43,609 nucleotides of DNA from Chromatiales bacterium (GCA_030145485.1 JAQYVP010000037.1:1-43609), one strand, 5' to 3'; shown: positions 25,185 to 34,425, counted from the first letter of the stretch. Made by a program: numbers and translations. Notes: generated by a model not told the origin, from the letters alone.

Positions 25185-25206
25185 CCAACATTGGCAGTTG
25201 GCAAAA

Positions 25207-25375
25207 GTCTAGCGAGACAAAGTTTCAGACTGACAATGCATGAAAAAAATATTTCTCTCGCAAAGCTTCCTCGTCCTGCTCACGCCCCTCACCTGCATCC
25301 CTGCAGGCGAAGACGCAAAGTTCGCCAAGAAAAACCTTTGCGATCTTGGCGAGAGATTTCTTTAAAACTTGACTC
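25207..25375 (-). repeat. Dispersed palindromic element A, copy 4 (inverted)
   Basis: It lies between convergent holC and tsaB and fills the 25185-25396 gap. Read on the minus strand it follows copies 1-3, with one informative change: the inner stem is CCTGCA/TGCAGG instead of CCTACAT/ATGTAGG, so one A-T pair has become G-C and pairing is kept. It is the most divergent copy. A remnant of the GCAGTTGG repeat lies just left of it. Confidence 0.75.
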
Positions 25376-25396
25376 ATTTGTAAACATGTTGGTCTC

Positions 25397-26116
25397 TCAA
25401 GGATCACTAGTCGGTTTGCTGCAAACTGAAGAGTGCAAACTTTTTTTAGCCACGTTGTTTCTCAGATAGAGCGGCAGCGCTTGTGCAGCTATCACTGAGG
25501 CATCACCCTGTGAGAGTGCATGGGCGGCGATAAAGGCGACATCCTGCGCATGACAGTAGAGATGCGGAATCTGCTGCTCGAGCCAGGGTGACAGACGTTC
25601 CGAGAGCGCCTCCGCATAGGCGTCCCAACCGCTTCCGGCGCCGACCCAGCCCTCCTGCTGCGGTTGACTCACCTGCCCGGGAGCACACACCATCTCTTTG
25701 CCCTGCAACTGCATCACCCCGTCAGCATCAGCGGAACACAGCGCCCAGTAGACTTCATGCATACGCGCATCGAAGGCTGCGGCAACCTGCTGATGAGTGG
25801 TCGAGCGATAGACTCCCTGTGCCAGCGCCTGCAGAGAGGAGACTGGAACAACAGGAATATCGAGTCCGAAGCTGATACCCTGGGTCACGGCGGCGGCAAT
25901 GCGCACACCGGTAAAGGAGCCCGGGCCGCGGCCAAAGGCGATGGCGTCGAGCTGCAGTTTGCTGATGCCGCTCTCGGATATCAAGGAGTCGATCATCGGC
26001 AGCAGCAGTTCACTGTGGCCCCGTGGTTGTTCACGATACCTCTCCATGACATTGCCATCGCTCCAGATTGCAGCGGAGCAGGCAACTTCGGAGGTTTCAA
26101 TCGCCAGCAGATGCAT
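25397..26116 (-). CDS. tsaB: tRNA threonylcarbamoyladenosine biosynthesis protein TsaB
   Basis: The 239-residue protein starts at the ATG at 26116 (MHLLAIETSEVACSAAIW), the standard TsaB N-terminus; the frame runs further upstream, but only inside yoaA. TsaB is the ASKHA-fold partner of TsaD and TsaE in t6A37 modification of ANN-decoding tRNAs. LDAIAFGRGPGSFTGVRI near residue 65 is the most diagnostic segment. The start overlaps the yoaA end by 20 bp, the same neighbourhood as E. coli yoaA-tsaB. The C-terminus faces repeat element A. Confidence 0.96.
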   Translation of the reverse strand: MHLLAIETSEVACSAAIWSDGNVMERYREQPRGHSELLLPMIDSLISESGISKLQLDAIAFGRGPGSFTGVRIAAAVTQGISFGLDIPVVPVSSLQALAQGVYRSTTHQQVAAAFDARMHEVYWALCSADADGVMQLQGKEMVCAPGQVSQPQQEGWVGAGSGWDAYAEALSERLSPWLEQQIPHLYCHAQDVAFIAAHALSQGDASVIAAQALPLYLRNNVAKKSLHSSVCSKPTSDP

Positions 26117-28031
26117 GAGTACGCTCGATAAAATCGGTGATATCCGCCAACTCCCTGCTGCGGTAGAAGGGAGGCATGGCGTCAATAAACACTTTTCCGT
26201 AGGGCTTGCTCAACAGCCGCGAATCACAAATCATCAGCACGCCGGTATCATTCTCACCACGAATCAGCCTTCCCGCACCCTGCTTCAGGGCAATCACAGC
26301 CTGGGGCACCTGGTGCTCCATAAAGGGATTGCGCCCCTGTTTCTTGAGTGCCTCGAGCCGCGCCTGCAGCAACGGATCTCCGGGTGCGGCAAATGGAAGC
26401 TTGTCGATGATCACCACCGACAACGCCGCACCCTGCACATCAACACCCTCCCAGAAGCTGCCGGTACCCAGTAACACCGCATCGCCCGCCTGACGAAACT
26501 CTTCGAGCAACTCATTCTTAGGCTTGCTCCCCTGGATCAGCAGCGGATATTCCAACTGTTGTTCGAGTAATTCAGCCGCCTCATTGAGTGCGCGGTAACT
26601 GGTAAACAGCAGGAAAGTGCGTCCGCCACTGGCCTCAATAACCGGCAGTGCTGCATCCACGACACACTGCACAAACCCCGGTTCGCGGGGTTCGACAAGG
26701 TCCCTGGGCACATACCACATCGCCTGTTGCTGGAAATCGAACGGGCTTTTCCACTTTTCAGTGCGGCTATCGTCATGCAGCCCGAGTTGACGCATAAAAT
26801 GGGTGAAATCATCACCAACAGCCAGGGTTGCAGAGGTGAATATCCAGGCTGGAGCATGCGCGTGCATCTGTTCCTGAAAAGCATCTGCAATCTGCAACGG
26901 GGTTTGCGAGAGCCTGTAACCGAGACGGGTGATCTCAAACCAGCGGATGCTATCATCGGCATCTTCCTGATTGACGATGCGTTTGAGCACAGCCGCCAGC
27001 TCCTTTGCTCTGGAGAGGCAGCTGTCCAGCGCCTTGTCACTCCCCTCGACGAGTTTCAAAGCAGCAATCAGCTCACCGAGTCTCTCCATGGTGCAATCCA
27101 GGGCCGGCAGATATTTCTCGTCGCACAGCAGTTCACTCCAGGTACCGCGGCGTTCATCCATACCAAACAGCAGCCGAAAATCGCGGCTGCTCTTGTCAAC
27201 GGCATCCGCACAATCGATCAGTCCGAGCTGCTTCATCTTGATCTGCCGGTAGGCAATACGCATATCGCGCGTTAATTCATGCAGCTGGCGATCACTGAAA
27301 CTGATGCCGAAGAACTGGTTTGCAATCTCCGGCAACTGGTGCGCTTCATCGATAATGTACGCATCCGCCATCGGCAACAGTTCACCAAAACCCTCCTGCT
27401 TCAGTGCAAAATCAGCACACAGCAAATAGTGGTTGATGACCACCAGATCAGCCTCCTGGGCATTGCGCCTGGCTGCGAACAGATAACAGCCATCATAGTC
27501 AGGACAATCCTGGCCGAGGCAGTTGTCGATCGTCGAGGTCACCAGCGGCCACACTGCAGAACCCTCCGCAATACCGCTCAACTCGGCAATATCACCCTGC
27601 TGCGTCTGCCCCGCCCACCTGCGCACATCTTCAAGCATCGACACCATTGCCGGGGAGGCGGCGCGACGATCAAAGGTCGCACTGTCCATACGCTGCAGGC
27701 ACAGATAATTTGCCCTGCCCTTCAGCAATGCCGTCTTCAGCGGTTTGCCGACCAGTTCTCTGATACCGGGAAGATCACGCTTGTAAAGCTGGTCCTGCAG
27801 ATTTTTGGTGCCGGTGGAGATCACCACCTTGCGCCCCGAGAGCAGCGCCGGAATCAGGTATGCAAATGTCTTGCCGGTTCCCGTGCCTGCTTCACACACG
27901 AGCACGCCACCCTCTTCCAGCGTCTCGCTGACAGCCTCCGCCATGGCGAGTTGCTGCGGGCGAAAGCGAAAGCCATCGATAGCTTGCTGCAGAACACCGC
28001 CCTGTTTGAGCAGCTGTGTTACACGCGACAT
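26097..28031 (-). CDS. yoaA: YoaA-type Fe-S DNA helicase (XPD/DinG family)
   Basis: The 644-residue superfamily 2 helicase has Walker A GTGTGKT at 49-55, four Cys likely to hold a 4Fe-4S cluster (C111, C171, C176, C182), the DEAH box at 228-231 and later motifs such as GTGSFWEGVDVQG and QGAGRLIRGENDTG. Its length is nearer YoaA (636) than DinG (716), and tsaB directly downstream supports YoaA. In E. coli YoaA forms a complex with HolC and helps cells repair replication blocks; holC lies about 0.9 kb from tsaB here. The ATG at 28031 follows the small hypothetical gene by 6 bp. Confidence 0.93.
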   Translation of the reverse strand: MSRVTQLLKQGGVLQQAIDGFRFRPQQLAMAEAVSETLEEGGVLVCEAGTGTGKTFAYLIPALLSGRKVVISTGTKNLQDQLYKRDLPGIRELVGKPLKTALLKGRANYLCLQRMDSATFDRRAASPAMVSMLEDVRRWAGQTQQGDIAELSGIAEGSAVWPLVTSTIDNCLGQDCPDYDGCYLFAARRNAQEADLVVINHYLLCADFALKQEGFGELLPMADAYIIDEAHQLPEIANQFFGISFSDRQLHELTRDMRIAYRQIKMKQLGLIDCADAVDKSSRDFRLLFGMDERRGTWSELLCDEKYLPALDCTMERLGELIAALKLVEGSDKALDSCLSRAKELAAVLKRIVNQEDADDSIRWFEITRLGYRLSQTPLQIADAFQEQMHAHAPAWIFTSATLAVGDDFTHFMRQLGLHDDSRTEKWKSPFDFQQQAMWYVPRDLVEPREPGFVQCVVDAALPVIEASGGRTFLLFTSYRALNEAAELLEQQLEYPLLIQGSKPKNELLEEFRQAGDAVLLGTGSFWEGVDVQGAALSVVIIDKLPFAAPGDPLLQARLEALKKQGRNPFMEHQVPQAVIALKQGAGRLIRGENDTGVLMICDSRLLSKPYGKVFIDAMPPFYRSRELADITDFIERTHASAGD

Positions 28032-28037
28032 CGGCGC

Positions 28038-28328
28038 CTATCCTTTTGCCGGTGGTTTCCAATAGCCCATGGCATCACCCGCGGGTGGTGGAGGGGGCTG
28101 CATTTTTTTATCCGTGTCGTCCATGACATGCTGCATAAAGCCACTTAACTCCTCTAAAAAAGCATCTTTGTGAGCACGTTCAAATTGTTGACTGCCCAGC
28201 AGATAGCCGGTCACTGCGCCAAGATACTGCAGCAGCAAGCCAACATCCTCGCTCGCTTCTGCATCATGTTGAATCACAGCCTGTTGTACATCATCAAAAA
28301 GTTGTGGTGAGAGTTTGATCTCGCTCAT
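28038..28328 (-). CDS. Small conserved-looking hypothetical protein
   Basis: The 96-residue soluble protein has a helical N-terminal part (MSEIKLSPQLFDDVQQAVIQHD, then a VGLLLQYLGAVTGYLLGSQ stretch) and a Pro-rich tail (PPPPPAGDAMGYWKPPAKG). No signal peptide or known motif is seen. I chose the ATG at 28328 over an in-frame TTG at 28364. It lies 6 bp upstream of yoaA and 57 bp after the next gene, all on the minus strand, so it may be co-transcribed with either. I do not recognise the family. Confidence 0.65.
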   Translation of the reverse strand: MSEIKLSPQLFDDVQQAVIQHDAEASEDVGLLLQYLGAVTGYLLGSQQFERAHKDAFLEELSGFMQHVMDDTDKKMQPPPPPAGDAMGYWKPPAKG

Positions 28329-28385
28329 GTGTGAAATACCAAGTAGGAAATAAATAGCGGACAAGTTTACCTGTAAACTGCCGAA

Positions 28386-28790
28386 TCAGGTAGCCTGGAA
28401 GTCCGAAGCGACAACTGACTGGAGTGCATCTTGCAACTGCTTCTCATTGACAGGATACGGGAGAGTTGCAAAGAGAGGAAAAGTTTGCTGAAACAGCGCC
28501 AGTTTGTGTCCGGTCTCGCTGTCATAAAAGGCAATCACTTTTGTCTCTCCATATTTCTCCAGGATTGCCATCAGTGTCTCCAGATTCGAGCTGCGATCTC
28601 TGAACTGGCTCTGAAAATTATACTCGGCAACGATGACGTCAGGGATCTCCTTTTTCAGCAGCGAGCGCGCCTTGCGTATCGAGTTCACCACCTGCACCGA
28701 AAACCCGAGTGAGTGATACAGGGGCAGGAAGTTGGGATAACCGCCCATCTCGTAAATCGCCAATAGTTTCAAATCGCCAGGTGCTGTCAT
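28386..28790 (-). CDS. Receiver-like protein without a phospho-acceptor Asp
   Basis: The 134-residue protein alternates strands and helices as a CheY-like receiver does: beta-1 KLLAIYE, beta-2 SVQVVNS, beta-3 PDVIVAEYNF, beta-4 TKVIAFYD, and a final helix EKQLQDALQSV. The position of the phospho-acceptor is E56 (VIVAEY), the acidic pair after beta-1 is missing, and the usual Lys-Pro before the last helix reads YPV. It is therefore best read as a pseudo-receiver or an unrelated flavodoxin-like fold. It overlaps the upstream gene by 4 bp (ATGA), so the two are translationally coupled. Function unknown. Confidence 0.7.
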   Translation of the reverse strand: MTAPGDLKLLAIYEMGGYPNFLPLYHSLGFSVQVVNSIRKARSLLKKEIPDVIVAEYNFQSQFRDRSSNLETLMAILEKYGETKVIAFYDSETGHKLALFQQTFPLFATLPYPVNEKQLQDALQSVVASDFQAT

Positions 28791-29824
28791 AGATAATTCT
28801 GCTCAACGATGTGTACGATTTGAGCCGCACAGTCGCCTTTGTCCTGACGGTAACAATCACGCAACTGCAAAGCGACACGATGCCAGTGCTGCTCTCCCTG
28901 TTGCGCCAGTTGCAACAATTCATCACAGTCGCCACTACCAGCCCATCTCTCGTAGGCACCCTGTAATGAGGGGAATATCTGTTTGCGCATGCCGGAGAGA
29001 CTGCCGATAAAGAGGTGTATGGAGTCGTTGCGCCGGTTGTTCAGCAAATATGGCAATGTTGTGGTGCAGTCGGCAAGATGGTCACGCACCGCCCGTGCCA
29101 TCAATTCAGCTGGCGTATGTGCAATTTCCATCAGCATCCGGTTCCAGTCATCGCCAACAATCAATCCCGCCAGGTATTCACCCATCTCATGCTGCCGTAC
29201 TGTTTGCAGCTCCCTGTCAGCCATGAGTGACAAGGCGGCTTCGACATCACCCTGCATGTCATAACAGGCATAGGCTTTGGCCAATGCATTTTTCGCTGAA
29301 CTCCAGCGCCATATCTCGTAGCGCTCCCACAACTGGCAGCACAATGCCTCCCGGCGCAGGTAGATGCTGTTTTCACGCGTCATCGCTGCCGGAGCACTGA
29401 GTCCACGCGCCAGCTCCCTACCGCTGACACGCAGCGTCAAACCATCAGCTTGCCGCTCTTCACTCTCGAGTTCAGCCAGATAAAAATGGGCCCTGGCAGA
29501 ACCTTCCAGCCCGGCGCTGTAGACCAGACCATGCGGCTGCAACAGCGCATTGACCCTTTCATCGGCAAATGGATCCACTGTTTCACCGCAAATCACCAAT
29601 GGCAAAAAGTCTGCCTCCTCGAGGTCGAGCCAACTGCTTTCACGCTCGGCCAGCCAGTCACCGAGCGCCTCCTTCGGCAACATCTCATTGAAGTCAAGAC
29701 GCTGCTCCCAGCGATAAAAGTCACGCATTTTCATCAGGTAGGTGCACATGCCGTACTCACCGCCATGGCGTGCATCGGCAATATTACAGTTATACTGGAC
29801 GGTCTGAACAAGAGTTTCAATCAT
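28787..29824 (-). CDS. Conserved protein of unknown function (Sfum_1244-like)
   Basis: The 345-residue soluble protein begins MIETLVQTVQYNCNIADARH and continues GGEYGMCTYLMKMRDFYRWEQ; this N-terminal pattern looks to me like the uncharacterised Sfum_1244 family, recalled and not searched. The rest is mostly helical, with EWLAERESSWLDLE-like acidic helices and several Cys. The start is secure: AGGAGGT lies 6 nt before the ATG at 29824. It overlaps the pseudo-receiver gene by 4 bp, forming a two-gene unit that may continue to yoaA. No catalytic motif is recognised. Confidence 0.75.
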   Translation of the reverse strand: MIETLVQTVQYNCNIADARHGGEYGMCTYLMKMRDFYRWEQRLDFNEMLPKEALGDWLAERESSWLDLEEADFLPLVICGETVDPFADERVNALLQPHGLVYSAGLEGSARAHFYLAELESEERQADGLTLRVSGRELARGLSAPAAMTRENSIYLRREALCCQLWERYEIWRWSSAKNALAKAYACYDMQGDVEAALSLMADRELQTVRQHEMGEYLAGLIVGDDWNRMLMEIAHTPAELMARAVRDHLADCTTTLPYLLNNRRNDSIHLFIGSLSGMRKQIFPSLQGAYERWAGSGDCDELLQLAQQGEQHWHRVALQLRDCYRQDKGDCAAQIVHIVEQNYL

Positions 29825-30000
29825 AAACAACCTCCTATTACCCGGTAAAATACTCTGAAATAGATGGAGGTACAACTCAAACGGACTTTTTCCCGTGCAA
29901 ATCACCTTCATTGAGCCATGGACGCCAGGCTTGACTGTGAAATGCAATCATTTACCTCTATAATTCCCTGGCATCTCCTATATATGACATCTCGACGTCT

Positions 30001-31569
30001 ATGCTAACCGACATCCCTGTCTTTTATCGTCTTGCCGGGCTCTCTCTACTCCTGTTACTCAGCAGTTGCGCCTCCCTGCCAGACAACAGTCATCGCAGTG
30101 AATCCTTTGCCTATACAGACACGCAAAACACCAGCTATGGAATGGCACAACTGCATGAGAAACACGCCCATCCCGGAAAATCAGGTTTTCTGTTGTTGGA
30201 CGACGGCCTCGATGCCTATGTCGCACGCACCATCCTCGCTCGGGGCGCCGAGCACAGCATCGACGTTCAGTATTACATGATTCACGATGATCTGGTGGGT
30301 AACCTGTTTGTTCATGAACTGCTCAAAGCAGCAGACCGCGGAGTCCGGATCAGACTACTGGTCGATGATATCGGCCTTCAGGGCCGCGCCTTCAAGGTAT
30401 CCACACTGAATGCGCATTCGAATATCGAGGTGCGTATCTTCAATCCCTTCAGCCGAAATATGGGGCGGAATCTGCAGTTTATTACCCGCTTTGGATCGGT
30501 CACCCGGCGTATGCACAACAAATCTTTCACTGTCGACAACCAGGCCGGCATTCTCGGTGGGCGCAACATCGGCAACGAATATTTCGATGCCGATCCTGAC
30601 CTTGCTTTCAGTGATCTCGATGTCCTGACTATCGGCCCGGTGGTCAATGAGATATCAGAGTCATTTGATCTCTACTGGAATCATCAACTGGCCTATCCGG
30701 CATCCATACTCTCCTCTTCACAACCGTCAGACCAGGATGTCAGACATGCACGCGAAAGCATCGATGACTTCATTGCCCGCCAGCAGAACTCCGATTATGT
30801 GAAAGCCCTGAGTCACTCGAAGGTGGCAAGGAGCTACAGAGACGGAGAGGTCAGATTTATCTGGGGGGATGCCGTTATTGTCGCTGACAATCCAGACAAA
30901 TTCATCGCTGACCGCAACGAAACCCATCTGTTTCTCTCCGCAGATCTCGGCCTCTTCTTTAAAAACACCAAACAGGAGCTGATCATCTTCTCCCCCTATT
31001 TTGTGCCGGGAAGAGCCGGCGCCGAGGGGCTAATCAACTTGAGCAAACGCGGAGTGCGCATCAGGATTCTCACCAATTCGCTGGCTTCGACCGATGTCAC
31101 CGCAGTCCATGCCGGCTACTCACGCTATCGCAGGAGACTGTTGCGGGCCGGTATCGAACTCTATGAGATGAACAACACGCTCACCAAAGAGCAGCGCAAG
31201 GAGAAAAAAGGCCCGGGTGGCTCATCCAAGGCCAGCCTGCATGCAAAATCCTTTATCTTCGACCGCAACAAGGTGTTTATCGGATCATTCAACCTTGACC
31301 CGCGATCGCACACGGAAAATTCAGAAATCGGTATGATCATGTCATCACCGCCAATCGCCAACGACATGAGTGAGTGGTTTGATCAAAACATCGACAAGGT
31401 CGCATTCCGCCTGGAACTACAACAACACAGCAATGGCGGCGAACAAATCATCTGGCATGGTATCAAGGATGGCAAAATGCACACCTATACCAGGGAACCC
31501 AATGTTGGACCGTTGCGCAAGGCCGGTGTCGCTTTGCTGCGGATGCTGCCGATCGAAGCACAGCTGTAG
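30001..31569 (+). CDS. Phospholipase D family lipoprotein (ClsC-like)
   Basis: The 522-residue protein has a lipoprotein signal with the lipobox LSSC (C23, then Ala, so outer-membrane sorting is likely). It carries two HxKxxxxD motifs: H172-K174-D179 (MHNKSFTVD, then GGRNIGNEYF) and H414-K416-D421 (LHAKSFIFD, then GSFNLDPRS). This is the cardiolipin-synthase/phosphatidyltransferase branch of the PLD superfamily; E. coli ClsC is a relative. The substrate is uncertain, since a periplasmic-facing lipoprotein could equally be a phospholipase or nuclease. The next gene starts at the base after its stop codon. Confidence 0.87.
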   Translation: MLTDIPVFYRLAGLSLLLLLSSCASLPDNSHRSESFAYTDTQNTSYGMAQLHEKHAHPGKSGFLLLDDGLDAYVARTILARGAEHSIDVQYYMIHDDLVGNLFVHELLKAADRGVRIRLLVDDIGLQGRAFKVSTLNAHSNIEVRIFNPFSRNMGRNLQFITRFGSVTRRMHNKSFTVDNQAGILGGRNIGNEYFDADPDLAFSDLDVLTIGPVVNEISESFDLYWNHQLAYPASILSSSQPSDQDVRHARESIDDFIARQQNSDYVKALSHSKVARSYRDGEVRFIWGDAVIVADNPDKFIADRNETHLFLSADLGLFFKNTKQELIIFSPYFVPGRAGAEGLINLSKRGVRIRILTNSLASTDVTAVHAGYSRYRRRLLRAGIELYEMNNTLTKEQRKEKKGPGGSSKASLHAKSFIFDRNKVFIGSFNLDPRSHTENSEIGMIMSSPPIANDMSEWFDQNIDKVAFRLELQQHSNGGEQIIWHGIKDGKMHTYTREPNVGPLRKAGVALLRMLPIEAQL

Positions 31570-32112
31570 ATGCTGAGCGCGAACACTATTCTGGATTTCT
31601 GGTTCAGCGATGAGGCCGAGGCGTTGTGGTTCCGTTCGACAAAATCATTCGACCGCGAAATCAGACACAAATTTGAACCACTGTGGCAACAGGGACGGGA
31701 CGGTGAGTTATCATCCTGGGAACAGACGCCTCAAGGTTCACTGGCGCTGGTGATCCTGCTGGATCAACTCCCGTTGAATATATTTCGTGATCAGCCGCAA
31801 AGCTTTATGACCGAACAGGCTTCCAGGGATGTTGCACACAGGGCGATTGAAAAAGACTTTGATCGGCCACTCGATAACAGACACAAACATTTTCTCTACA
31901 TGCCATTCATGCACAGTGAAGAGTTGTCCGATCAGAATCGCTCCGTTGCACTGCTCGAAGCCGCAGCAATGACGAATAACCTGCGCTGGGCAAAGCATCA
32001 TCGCGATATCATTGCACGTTTCGGGCGCTTCCCGCATCGCAATCAAATCCTGAACAGAAAGAACACCAACGAAGAGCTTCAGTGGCTCAAATCCGGAGGT
32101 TTCAATCCATGA
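31570..32112 (+). CDS. DUF924 family protein
   Basis: The 180-residue soluble helical protein has typical DUF924 segments: ILDFWFSDEAEALWF at the N-terminus, LALVILLDQLPLNIFRD near residue 60, FLYMPFMHSE near residue 107, and a final RFGRFPHRNQILNR. Members are common in Proteobacteria; their biochemical function is not established to my knowledge. The ATG directly follows the PLD gene's TAG with no gap, and the stop overlaps the next start by 4 bp. The three genes are almost certainly one operon. Confidence 0.9.
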   Translation: MLSANTILDFWFSDEAEALWFRSTKSFDREIRHKFEPLWQQGRDGELSSWEQTPQGSLALVILLDQLPLNIFRDQPQSFMTEQASRDVAHRAIEKDFDRPLDNRHKHFLYMPFMHSEELSDQNRSVALLEAAAMTNNLRWAKHHRDIIARFGRFPHRNQILNRKNTNEELQWLKSGGFNP

Positions 32113-32828
32113 AAAAGGTGCTGATCATTCAGGCGGGAAGCAAGTTGGCGTCGCTGTCCAAAGTCGAGGGAGATTTTTCCGAATGGATTGCCGATGGCAT
32201 GGGCATTGCCGGCAAGGTAAAAATCACAACGATCGAACCGCACGAAGATCAGCGCCTGCCCGGCTACAGGCAATTTTCCGCCGTCATTATCAGCGGCTCC
32301 AATGCCATGATCACCGACAACCATGCCTGGATGAAACGCGCAGAAAAATGGATCCGCCAGGCTGTTGCATCAGGCATCCCCTTTCTGGGCATATGCTTCG
32401 GACATCAACTGCTGGCCTCAGCGCTGGACGGCAGGGTTGCAGATAATCCAAATGGCATCGAAGTCGGCAGTGTCGATATTCATCTGCAGCCGCATTCAGC
32501 CACTGATGCACTATTTGCGGAAATGCCTATGATCATCCCCTCCCATGTCAGCCACCGTCAGTCCGTACTGAGAATACCACCGGGAGCCGTCCATCTGGCC
32601 AGCTCCGCAATGGATCCCAATCACGCCTTTCGCTTTGGTGCGAAGGTTTGGGGATTACAGTTCCATCCGGAGTTCACTGCAGAGGTTGCGCAAGGCTATC
32701 TCGATTACTACCGGCCTGTTTTAGTGGAGCGTGGCATAGATGTCGACGCACTGACCCGCCAAGTGAGAGACTATCCCTATGGTCGAATGCTGCTGCAACG
32801 ATTCGCAGCATTGACCCTGGAAAAATAG
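32109..32828 (+). CDS. Class I glutamine amidotransferase-like protein
   Basis: The 239-residue single-domain protein has the class I triad: the Cys in FLGICFGHQLLA near residue 97 and the His-Glu in LQFHPEF near residue 184. Proteins of this type resemble GuaA's amidotransferase domain but stand alone; the acceptor substrate is unknown (gamma-glutamyl hydrolase or amidotransferase are both possible). The ATG at 32109 (MKKVLIIQAG) overlaps the DUF924 stop by 4 bp; an upstream in-frame start at 32082 lies inside that gene and is less likely. Confidence 0.9.
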   Translation: MKKVLIIQAGSKLASLSKVEGDFSEWIADGMGIAGKVKITTIEPHEDQRLPGYRQFSAVIISGSNAMITDNHAWMKRAEKWIRQAVASGIPFLGICFGHQLLASALDGRVADNPNGIEVGSVDIHLQPHSATDALFAEMPMIIPSHVSHRQSVLRIPPGAVHLASSAMDPNHAFRFGAKVWGLQFHPEFTAEVAQGYLDYYRPVLVERGIDVDALTRQVRDYPYGRMLLQRFAALTLEK

Positions 32829-32954
32829 TCAGAAAGTGTGAGTTCAGTTCATCATCGATCATGATCTGTGGTTAAAATTCATTCTGTTGTCGAACTTCGT
32901 TGAATTTCACAGTAAAATGCTTTGTTATTGCATTTCTATTTACGACGGTGACTC

Positions 32955-33515
32955 ATGGTTCTCAGAATAAAAGCGCACTGGCATGATGATGAAGCTGACC
33001 GCTCGATCGATGAGATTGCGAGCGCCCTGGCATTCAATGCCTGGAATATCGCCAAAGAGAAGGCAATCAATCTGCATGGTGAAGATTTTGTCTATGAGAC
33101 AGATGAGCAGCGCTTTGGCGTGATGGCGGAATATCTGATCTTCCAGCTGGCAATCATCGACCGCATCATCACTGAGCGTCTGCAGATGGATGATGAAATA
33201 CGCAAAAAACTGGTCCTCGCTACGGCCAGAGGAATGGCAACGCACCTGCAGGACAACATGACGGATATCTTTGGCGCCGGTGACTATATTCAGGCTTTTA
33301 TCGTCACCATGAACCAGCGTGGCGCCGAGTATGCGGAGTTCAACTTCACGGATGAAGGCCCCTCCTACCCCTTTATGCGCCATCTGGGCTATGAGATCCA
33401 GCAGTTGATGGGCGATTCACATGAGAACCGCTGGGTTATCGACCAGGTCATGGACAGCGATGGCATGGATGTCTACAACAAGCTGTCGCGCGCCTCGATG
33501 GATCTGCTCGGTTGA
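32955..33515 (+). CDS. Hypothetical protein, 186 residues
   Basis: This is a soluble acidic protein with no signal peptide. It has a helical N-terminal half (SIDEIASALAFNAWNIAKEKAINLHGEDFVYETDEQRFGVMAEYL) and a C-terminal half containing TDEGPSYPFMRHLGYEIQQLMG and SHENRWVIDQVMD. I recognise no family. The frame is clean, ATG-started, with GGTG 6 nt upstream and a 126-bp leader region. It stands alone, convergent with adk across an A-rich direct repeat. Coding is likely from length and composition; function is unknown. Confidence 0.78.
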   Translation: MVLRIKAHWHDDEADRSIDEIASALAFNAWNIAKEKAINLHGEDFVYETDEQRFGVMAEYLIFQLAIIDRIITERLQMDDEIRKKLVLATARGMATHLQDNMTDIFGAGDYIQAFIVTMNQRGAEYAEFNFTDEGPSYPFMRHLGYEIQQLMGDSHENRWVIDQVMDSDGMDVYNKLSRASMDLLG

Positions 33516-33567
33516 TCAGAAGTTTTGAATTCAGCGGCTTTATCGAAAAAACAGAGAAATAAAACAC

Positions 33568-33603
33568 CTAAAACTTAAAACTTAAAACCTTCCTAAAACC
33601 TTC
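33568..33603. repeat. AAACTTAAAACTT / CCTTCCTAAAA direct repeats beside the adk stop
   Basis: Two tandem 8-nt words (TAAAACTT) are followed by two copies of TAAAACCTTCC. The run ends exactly at the adk stop codon (33604). Simple A/T-rich repeats of this form are dispersed in other genomes. It lies between convergent genes. Confidence 0.5.
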
Positions 33604-34305
<702 letters not shown>

Positions 34306-34340
34306 CTATTCGACAGCTGAATGAATGAATCGAGGCAACT

Positions 34341-34425
34341 TATCAGCCTCTCGCGGCCAGAAGGCCGCTCCTACATCTGGTGCAACATAAAACTGTGGGA
34401 GCAGTCATCTGACCGCGACAGAGGC
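34341..34425. repeat. Inverted pair of REP sequences (BIME-like)
   Basis: The left unit (34347-34375) holds the hairpin GCGGCC-AGAA-GGCCGC followed by TCCTACA. The right unit (34394-34423) is its inverted relative (GGGAGCAGTCATCTGACCGC). The two units can also pair with each other. This wording resembles REP sequences of pseudomonads and related Gammaproteobacteria. It lies between ffh and adk, both on the minus strand, and accounts for most of that 189-bp gap. Confidence 0.75.

Noticed and set aside
28386-28790. A functional CheY-like response regulator
   Set aside because: The phospho-acceptor position is Glu, the acidic pair is missing and no Lys-Pro follows strand 5.
29959-29964. A perfect TATAAT upstream of the PLD gene
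   Set aside because: The nearest good -35 (TTGACT, 29931-29936) is 22 bp away, too far for a standard promoter; it may be chance in an A/T-rich leader.
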